This document shows positions 32,863 through 38,164 of a stretch of 38,164 nt of DNA, piece after piece. The notes beneath the pieces are model-generated. The model was not told the origin of the DNA. It did no database searches and saw only the letters and a list, made by a program, of their open reading frames with translations. The DNA lies in assembly GCF_900624995.1 (NCBI RefSeq), contig NZ_UYXQ01000034.1, forward strand, positions 1 to 38,164. Direction: 5' to 3'. Position 1 is the first letter of the stretch. Each line of letters starts with the position of its first letter. Position numbers and translations under genes: made by a program. Origin of the DNA: Pseudomonas antarctica (GTDB taxonomy: Bacteria; Pseudomonadota; Gammaproteobacteria; Pseudomonadales; Pseudomonadaceae).

Positions 32863-34203
32863 TTACTGAACGGTTTCCGGGCGCACATGGCGTGCGGCAA
32901 ACATCAAGGCGCCGGACAAAAAGCACGGCAGCGCGCCGAACCACAGCGCGGCAGTCTGCCAGTCGCTGCCGGCGGACAATACTTGGGTGGCGCCGAAGCC
33001 TGCGACCACCGCACCAATGGGGCCCATGGCATGGATAATCGCGCCGCCGGTAGCGCGAATACTGGTAGGGAAGCTCTCGCTGATAAAGAACAGCGCCGCC
33101 GAGTACGGCCCGATCAGGAAGAACAGGCCCAGGCTGTACAGGCCGACCACCATCGGCATATTGCTCGGGCCGAACAGCATCCCGGCAAATGCCAGCCCGC
33201 CGAGCATCCAGCCCAGGCCAATGACGTTGCGGCGGCCGATCCTGTCGCCCATCCAGCCGTGGGTCAGGTAGCCGCAGTAACCCACCAGGTTCGACAGCAC
33301 GAGGATAATCAGCGAGTTCTCGAACGAGAGGTGGTGCACGCTGACAATCACCGAGGTGCCAAGCACACTGAACACCTGGATCGCCGCCCAGTTGAGCAAC
33401 AGCGCGGCGCCGATCACCAGCGTGGCGCGACGCGCAGGGCCACGAAAAGCGGCTTTGAGGCCGGCCTTGCTGTGTTCGTCGTAATCCACGCCGTAGGTCA
33501 CGGCGACGTTCTGCGCTTCCTTCACCGCGCCGCTTTTACGCAGTTCGCTGATACGTTGGTGAATCTGGAACTGCGGGCTCTCCTTGAGCTTGCGCGCCAT
33601 GATCGCAATCACAATCGCCGGAATGGCCGCGAAGATAAAGCAACCCTGCCATCCAATAATGGGCAGCAACAGCGCGGTCAAACCGGCAGCGATCAACGCA
33701 CCGACCGGCCAGCCGCCCTGCACCAGGCTGTAGATAAACCCACGGCGCTTGGTCAGTCGCGGGTCTTCAGAAGCGCCATATAGCTCGCTCAGATACGTGG
33801 CGTTGACCGTTTCTTCGGCATAGCCAAGACCGCCCAACGAACGGATCAAAATCAGCGGCGACTTGCCCCACGCCCCACCAATCGCGGTGAGTGCCGAGCA
33901 CAGCGCAGACCCGGCCACGGTAAAAATAATGCCTTTGCGGCGGCCCAGCTTGTCGACGACAGGGCCAATAGCAAAGGCGACCACCGCCGTGCCCACCGCC
34001 ACCCAGGTCGCGATTTCAGCTTGCTCCACTTCTCCCCAACCGAAGTGCCGGCCGATCTCCGGCAGCAAGGTGCCGAACAGGATGAAGTCATACACTGCAA
34101 ACACCCAGGCGAAAAACGCGATCCAGGTGGCGAAGCGCACTTCCTGTGACGTCAGTTGCCGGGGTTTCCAGCCAGTCAGGTCAAGCTTGTTGTAGATAGA
34201 CAT
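32863..34203 (-). CDS. MFS transporter
   Basis: The 446-aa protein has about 12 membrane helices, the MFS motif DKLGRRKG in the first cytoplasmic loop and its second copy DRIGRRNV. YLSELYGASEDPRLTKRRGF and SESFPTSIRATGGAIIHAMG are of the sugar/aromatic-acid type branch. It imports the substrate of this operon across the inner membrane. It lies 27 bp after the hydrolase gene. Given the enzymes around it, the substrate may be a cyclic imide or a related amide. Confidence 0.88.
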   Translation of the reverse strand: MSIYNKLDLTGWKPRQLTSQEVRFATWIAFFAWVFAVYDFILFGTLLPEIGRHFGWGEVEQAEIATWVAVGTAVVAFAIGPVVDKLGRRKGIIFTVAGSALCSALTAIGGAWGKSPLILIRSLGGLGYAEETVNATYLSELYGASEDPRLTKRRGFIYSLVQGGWPVGALIAAGLTALLLPIIGWQGCFIFAAIPAIVIAIMARKLKESPQFQIHQRISELRKSGAVKEAQNVAVTYGVDYDEHSKAGLKAAFRGPARRATLVIGAALLLNWAAIQVFSVLGTSVIVSVHHLSFENSLIILVLSNLVGYCGYLTHGWMGDRIGRRNVIGLGWMLGGLAFAGMLFGPSNMPMVVGLYSLGLFFLIGPYSAALFFISESFPTSIRATGGAIIHAMGPIGAVVAGFGATQVLSAGSDWQTAALWFGALPCFLSGALMFAARHVRPETVQ

Positions 34204-34230
34204 AGATCGCGCCTCGGGGGTGGGTTTGGG

Positions 34231-35109
34231 TCAGGAACGCGGTTGGCGGCGGATAAAGTCGTCGGCGATTTCGTCGAAGGTGACGAAGCGCACGCCGGCA
34301 TGGCTCTGGATATGTTCGATCAAGCGTTCGAGCATCAGCAGCACTTGCGGGCGGCCGGACACGTCGGGGTGGATGGTCATGGTGAACACCGCGTGCTCGT
34401 GCTCGCGGTAGACCCAGTCGAACTGGTCGCGCCACATTTCTTCGAGGTGGCGCGGGTTGACGAAACCGTGGCTGTTGGGGGCTTTTTTGATAAACATCAT
34501 CGGCGGCAAGTCGTCGAGGTACCAGTTGGCCGGGATCTCCACCAAGTCGGTTTCTTGACCGCGCACCAAGGGTTTCATCCAGGTATCGGGGTGCTGGCTG
34601 TAGTCGATCTTGGTCCAGCTGTCACCCTTGCGTACGTAGTAGGGGTGGAAGTCGTTGTGCATCAGGCTGTGGTCGTACTTGATGCCTTTTTTCAGCAGCA
34701 GCTCGTTGGTGACCTTGCTGAATTCCCACCATGGCGCGACGTAGCCGGTGGGACGTTTGCCGGTGACTTGGGTGATCAGTTCGATGGACTTGTCGAGCAC
34801 GATTTCTTCCTGCTCAGCCGTCATCGCGATGGGGTTTTCGTGGCTGTAGCCGTGCACACCGATTTCGTGGCCAGCGTCGGCCACCGCCTTCATCTGCTCG
34901 GGGAAGGTTTCCATCGAGTGGCCCGGGATAAACCAGGTGGTGCGCAGGCCGTAACGCTCGAACAATTTGAGCAGGCGCGGCGCGCCGATTTCACCGGCGA
35001 ACAGACCACGGGAAATGTCGTCAGGCGAGTCTTCGCCGCCATAGGAACCGAGCCAGCCGGCGACGGCGTCAACGTCGACGCCAAATGCACAGAGAATGTC
35101 TTTAGCCAT
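34231..35109 (-). CDS. polysaccharide-deacetylase-fold hydrolase, cyclic-imide hydrolase (imidase)-like
   Basis: The 292-aa protein has the metal site of the NodB/PuuE fold: FGVDVDA (D12/D14) and H86-GYS-H90, with GHEIGVHGYSHENP. There is no signal peptide, so it acts in the cytoplasm and not on polysaccharide. The opening (MAKDILCAFGVDVDAVAGWL) closely resembles, from memory, the zinc imidase of P. putida, which opens cyclic imides to half-amides. PuuE-type allantoinases share the fold and are an alternative. An amidase gene just upstream (11 bp) could finish the half-amide. The imidase name is an inference from recalled similarity. Confidence 0.82.
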   Translation of the reverse strand: MAKDILCAFGVDVDAVAGWLGSYGGEDSPDDISRGLFAGEIGAPRLLKLFERYGLRTTWFIPGHSMETFPEQMKAVADAGHEIGVHGYSHENPIAMTAEQEEIVLDKSIELITQVTGKRPTGYVAPWWEFSKVTNELLLKKGIKYDHSLMHNDFHPYYVRKGDSWTKIDYSQHPDTWMKPLVRGQETDLVEIPANWYLDDLPPMMFIKKAPNSHGFVNPRHLEEMWRDQFDWVYREHEHAVFTMTIHPDVSGRPQVLLMLERLIEHIQSHAGVRFVTFDEIADDFIRRQPRS

Positions 35110-35120
35110 GGTGTGTCTCC

Positions 35121-36452
35121 TTAAATAGTCATTACAGATTCGACGGACAACGCCGTACGCAACAGGCGTGCGTCTTCCCCCGTCGGGGCACTGAGCAGCA
35201 ACCCGGTGGGCAGGCCCAGGGCGTCGCGCCCGCTGGGCAAGGCAACGCCCGGCATGTCGAGCAAGCTGCCGGGCATGGTCAGGCGCAAGGTGGCGAGGTT
35301 GGTTTTTACGAACAGGTCGTCATCGGCTTCCAGCGGGGCCAACGGTGGGGCGACATGGGCAACGGTCGGAGTGATCAGAACAGCGCCCTCGAGCTCGTCG
35401 ACCAGTTGAAGTTGCAGGCGCCGGCGCGCGTCGGTCAGGTGCAGCAACTGGCTGGCGGGCAATGAACGCGCGGCTTCGAGGCGGCGGCGCACGCGCGGGT
35501 CGAGTTGCTCGGCATCGCGGCTGTCGAGCAAGGCTTCGTGCAAGGCGAAGGCTTCGAACGAGCCGAGCCAGCCGCATTGCTTGATCAGGTTGAGAGTGGC
35601 CTGGAAGGTGGCCGACGCACGCACCTCGATCAGTGCGCCGGCGGCTTTGAGTTGGTCCACCGTGCGCAGCAGATTGTTGCGTACGGCGGGCTCGATGTCT
35701 TCCAGTGTTCCTTGCTCAAGCACAAAGCGCTGGCCCTTGAGGCTGCGTGGGCTATGGGTTTGCGTGCGGCCGTTGAGTAAGTCGTCGATGGCCAGCGCAT
35801 CCCGCACGCTGCGGGTCAGCGGGCCGAGGCTGTCGAGGGTGTGCGCCAGCGGGAAAACACCGTCGCGGCTGTAGCGCCGGCAACTGCTGCGGTAGCCCAC
35901 CACACCATTGAGCGCAGCCGGAATACGGATCGAGCCGGCGGTGTCGGTGCCCATGGCGATCGGTACGATCCCGGCAGCCACGGCGACGGCCGACCCCGAC
36001 GATGAACCGCCGGGAATGCGCGGTTGATCGCCGCTGTGGGGATTGTAAGGCGTGCCAAAATGCGGGTTCAGGCCCAGACCGGAGTACGCCAGTTCGCTGA
36101 GGTTGGTCTTGCCCAGGCTGACCATCCCGGCGCGGCACAGCAGCCCCACGCTCGGCGCGTCGAGCAAGGCCGCTGGCGCTTCGCGACGGTAGGCGGCGCC
36201 CGCGGTGGTAATACTGCCGGCGACATCAAACAGATCTTTCCAGGCCAGGGGCACACCATCGAACACGCTCAAGGGCTGGCCGGCTCGCCAGCGCGCTGCG
36301 GAGGCTTCAGCTTCGCGGCGGGCGCGCTCGGCGCTCAGGCAGATAAACACGCTCGGGGCCATGCTCGCGTGCACAAGTGCCTGTTCGAAGACTTGCACCG
36401 GGTCGCTGCGACCACTGGCGAAAGCTTCGGCCATTGACGTGGCGTCTGACAT
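35121..36452 (-). CDS. amidase-signature hydrolase (possible half-amidase)
   Basis: The 443-aa protein has the Ser-Ser-Lys triad: K72 in AWKDLFDV, the cis-Ser in GGSSSGSAVAVAAG (148-161) and S174 in GTDTAGSIRIP. It hydrolyses a linear amide to acid and ammonia in the cytoplasm. I chose the ATG at 36452 because GAGGTG lies 8 nt upstream; the ATG at 36467 has none. It is the first gene of the eight-gene run and lies just after the operator at 36466-36500. With the imidase-like gene it could turn a half-amide such as succinamate into a dicarboxylate. Confidence 0.9.
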   Translation of the reverse strand: MSDATSMAEAFASGRSDPVQVFEQALVHASMAPSVFICLSAERARREAEASAARWRAGQPLSVFDGVPLAWKDLFDVAGSITTAGAAYRREAPAALLDAPSVGLLCRAGMVSLGKTNLSELAYSGLGLNPHFGTPYNPHSGDQPRIPGGSSSGSAVAVAAGIVPIAMGTDTAGSIRIPAALNGVVGYRSSCRRYSRDGVFPLAHTLDSLGPLTRSVRDALAIDDLLNGRTQTHSPRSLKGQRFVLEQGTLEDIEPAVRNNLLRTVDQLKAAGALIEVRASATFQATLNLIKQCGWLGSFEAFALHEALLDSRDAEQLDPRVRRRLEAARSLPASQLLHLTDARRRLQLQLVDELEGAVLITPTVAHVAPPLAPLEADDDLFVKTNLATLRLTMPGSLLDMPGVALPSGRDALGLPTGLLLSAPTGEDARLLRTALSVESVMTI

Positions 36453-36465
36453 CAGAGTACACCTC

Positions 36466-36500
36466 ATAAAACGTACATATTAATAAAATGTACGTTTTAT
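36466..36500. promoter_or_regulatory. operator 1 in the divergent amidase/regulator promoter
   Basis: ATAAAACGTACAT (36466-36478) and ATGTACGTTTTAT (36488-36500) are 13-nt perfect arms. The core 36473-36493 (GTAC, AT-rich TATTAATAAAA, GTAC) matches operator 2 at 18 of 21 positions in the other orientation. It lies 14 to 48 nt before the amidase start, so a bound protein would block transcription. Confidence 0.75.
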
Positions 36501-36639
36501 AAAGGCAGCTTTCGTGCCAGTCTCTTGGCATCGGCTTTTACGCGAATGGGGTTTCTCGCCAAGAGCTACGGACTAGATGGTTTTGTAGGAAGCAACATTA
36601 CCCGACCCAAACGCCGGAAAAGACTCGCAATGAAATAAT

Positions 36640-36660
36640 GTATCTTTTATTAATAAGTAC
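36640..36660. promoter_or_regulatory. operator 2, inverted near-copy of operator 1
   Basis: On the minus strand this reads GTACTTATTAATAAAAGATA and ends in C, so 18 of 21 positions match 36473-36493. It lies about 144 bp before the regulator start. Two sites in inverted order about 150 bp apart could allow looping. Confidence 0.7.
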
Positions 36661-36803
36661 ATTTTGGTGCAGAAAAGTAACAGCGCGACGGGCAAGGCCC
36701 CAAAAAAGTGCCACTGACGTGGCGCAGAGTGACAGGTGCATCTATGAGAGAATCCACGTCCTACGTCCTACACAACTCAGAACTCCTCACGTCAGAGAAT
36801 GCG

Positions 36804-37793
36804 ATGAAAGCAGTGTCCGCCTCGGCCTCCCGTTACGCGATGATTCACCAAGTGTTGCGTGACGCGATCGTCAACGGCACAGCACGCCACGGGTTGGTCT
36901 TGCTGGAAGCGCCGCTGGCCGAGTTGTTCGGCACCAGCCGGGTGCCGGTGCGCAAGGCGTTGGACCTGCTGCACGACGAGGGCCTGATCTGTCGCTTCAA
37001 CGGCCGCGGTTACCTGATCAACCCCGAAGGCCTGGCCATGGAACCGCTACGTCTGCCCTTGAGCCACACGCACCTGGGCCTCAATGGCGACGACGAACTG
37101 GTGGACACCCGGCCGTTGGGCGAACGGATCGTCGAGGAAATCGGCGCGGCACTGTCCACCTGCATTGCCTTCGGCCACTACCGGCTGGATGAGCAAGCCG
37201 CCGCCGACCACTATGGCGTCAGCCGCGCCGTGGTACGTGAAGCGCTGATGCGCCTGCGCGACCGTGGCCTGGTGGAAAAAGAACCCTACTCACAATGGCT
37301 GGCGGGGCCGCTGACCGCGCGCGAAGTCACCGAAGACTACCAATTGCGCGCCTGCCTGGAACCTGAAGCACTGCGCCAGAGCGCACCGAACCTCGACCGT
37401 GGAATGCTCGAGGCCATGTTGCAGCGCGTGCTGGCTGCCGAGGAAAGTCCGCAGTGCAGCCTGGAAGCCATCGAGCAAATCGAAGAGGACTTGCACCAGG
37501 GCTGCCTCGCTGGCCTGCAAAACCGCAAGATCGCCGCGCTGATTCGCCAGGGCCAGAGCCCGATGATCATCAGCCGAATTTTCTACCGTTTACTGGGGAT
37601 AGGCGCAGATCCCGCCATGCTCGCCGAACATCGCTTAATTCTGGAACTATTGCTGCACGGCGCCTTCGATGCGGCGGCGCTGAATTTGCGTGAGCATTTG
37701 CAACGGGCCAGTCAGCGTATGTTGCAGCGTTTGAAGGTGTTGTCGGTGCTACCGGAACAGCCGATTCCCGCCTACCTCCACAAGATCAGCTGA
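36804..37793 (+). CDS. GntR-type regulator with two winged-helix domains and FCD-like domain
   Basis: From the ATG at 36804 the 329-aa protein has a first GntR winged helix (YAMIHQVLRDAIVNGTARHG, LAELFGTSRVPVRKALDLLH). A second follows (LGERIVEEIGAALSTCIAFG, AADHYGVSRAVVREALMRLR), then an FCD-like helical ligand domain from about 210. GntR regulators normally have one HTH. Earlier in-frame starts at 36744 and 36708 exist, but codons there are unlike Pseudomonas coding (AGA, CTA), so I favour 36804. It diverges from the operon and likely represses it, binding operators 1 and 2. The inducer is unknown, perhaps an imide or half-amide. Confidence 0.85.
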   Translation: MKAVSASASRYAMIHQVLRDAIVNGTARHGLVLLEAPLAELFGTSRVPVRKALDLLHDEGLICRFNGRGYLINPEGLAMEPLRLPLSHTHLGLNGDDELVDTRPLGERIVEEIGAALSTCIAFGHYRLDEQAAADHYGVSRAVVREALMRLRDRGLVEKEPYSQWLAGPLTAREVTEDYQLRACLEPEALRQSAPNLDRGMLEAMLQRVLAAEESPQCSLEAIEQIEEDLHQGCLAGLQNRKIAALIRQGQSPMIISRIFYRLLGIGADPAMLAEHRLILELLLHGAFDAAALNLREHLQRASQRMLQRLKVLSVLPEQPIPAYLHKIS

Positions 37794-37810
37794 CCCCACG
37801 CGCTCTGAAA

Positions 37811-37898
37811 TGTGGGAGCTGGTTTGCCTGCGATAGCGGTCTGCCAGCCAACACATCAGTGGCTGATGCACCGCCATCGCAGCATAGGTATCTACACA
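37811..37898. repeat. intergenic repeat, long copy with hairpin
   Basis: It starts TGTGGGAGCTGGTTTGC and ends GCATAGGTATCTACACA. The arms 37828-37850 and 37860-37882 pair with a few mismatches around a 9-nt loop. A T-run (TTTTT) follows near 37900, so this may end the regulator mRNA. Confidence 0.7.
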
Positions 37899-37919
37899 TC
37901 TTTTTATGGGTTGAATGCT

Positions 37920-38164
37920 TTGGTTGTCGCGGGGGCGCGAGGGCGCGGGGTACATATCCGTTATTTGGGTAACGGCGGCTATGGGTTCCGCTCTTACAGC
38001 GGGTCACTTTTGAAAGAGCGCAAAAGTAACCAAAACGCTCTTGCCCCACCACTCGGCACCTCGCCTAGGCTCGGTGTGCCCTCACGCAGGCTTTGGACCG
38101 TGGGCCGCCGCCATGGGCCATCCTTGGCCCATCGCGGCTAAACCGGCGTCCTGCCGGTTTACCC
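37920..38164. repeat. large intergenic repeat family, cut by the window end
   Basis: The stretch includes GTTCCGCTCTTACAGCGG, AAAGAGCGCAAAAGTAACC and a GGGCC-rich segment ending in ACCGGCGTCCTGCCGGT. From memory it resembles a long repeat present many times in P. fluorescens-group genomes; small frames in it are not genes. It continues past the window edge. Confidence 0.55.

Noticed and set aside
32809..35124. Two long plus-strand open frames across the MFS and hydrolase genes
   Set aside because: Both are shadows; the minus-strand proteins have complete motifs, good ribosome-binding sites and operon spacing.
37812..38141. 109-aa open frame at the window end
   Set aside because: It lies in a repeated intergenic element, and has no ribosome-binding site or family features.
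1..38164. CRISPR arrays, tRNA or rRNA genes, IS elements and prophage genes
   Set aside because: I saw no regular direct repeats with spacers, no tRNA-like cloverleaf, no transposase or integrase, and no phage structural genes.

Overview
The window is about 38 kb of a high-GC Pseudomonas chromosome, most like the P. fluorescens group. The protein families, the dense same-strand operons with ATGA start/stop overlaps, and the many short GC-rich hairpin repeats between genes all fit this. It holds no rRNA, tRNA, IS element or CRISPR array. Most of it looks like species-core or group-core DNA. Small islands of visibly lower GC (about 11.6-12.0 kb and 27.5-28.7 kb) look acquired.

Layout. (1) 1-2.6 kb: a histidine kinase cut by the window edge, overlapping a receiver-kinase hybrid. 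(2) 2.6-2.95 kb: rpmE2, the zinc-free L31 paralogue, under a Zur-like box set in a 43-bp near-perfect palindrome. (3) 3.0-8.4 kb: a PuuP-like permease and a RamA-like amidase, divergent from a LuxR-type regulator followed by a stand-alone GltB-like FMN/Fe-S protein, a small ABM monooxygenase-like protein and a cupin. This looks like a nitrogen or amide utilisation locus. (4) 8.5-11.2 kb: opgC and a ProY-like amino-acid permease, convergent. (5) 11.4-13.8 kb: a composite palindromic repeat, a candidate toxin/immunity pair, and a DUF6124-type small gene behind a long structured leader. (6) 14-17.1 kb: a large class A PBP-like protein. (7) 17.4-18.7 kb: a YqjI-like PadR regulator with a YqjH-like siderophore-interacting reductase. 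(8) 18.8-21.9 kb: a Pr6Pr membrane protein and a VF530 protein, divergent from a ZnuD-like TonB receptor with a second Zur-like box. (9) 22.4-27.3 kb: gcd (PQQ glucose dehydrogenase) and a degenerate-GGDEF/EAL protein. (10) 27.5-28.7 kb: two tandem paralogues with EF-hand-like loops, the second broken by an in-frame TAA. (11) 28.8-37.8 kb: a nine-gene unit in which a double-HTH GntR-type regulator diverges from an eight-gene run: amidase, polysaccharide-deacetylase-fold hydrolase (cyclic-imide hydrolase-like), MFS transporter, two SDRs, a CGLCG mini-protein, a COG0523 GTPase and a PotD-like binding protein with no signal peptide. (12) 37.8 kb to the end: intergenic repeats.

How it works together. 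Two themes recur. The first is zinc economy: Zur-like boxes at rpmE2 and at the ZnuD-like receptor, plus a COG0523 metallochaperone beside a metal-dependent hydrolase. The second is amide and imide nitrogen scavenging: the RamA-like amidase with permease and GltB-like protein, and the imidase/half-amidase operon. The best candidates for undescribed biology are the CGLCG protein / COG0523 GTPase / cytosolic solute-binding-protein trio, the double-HTH regulator with its paired 21-bp operators, the DUF6124 leader RNA, and the toxin/immunity pair at 11.6-13.0 kb. All functions are inferred from reading the sequence; nothing was searched or computed.
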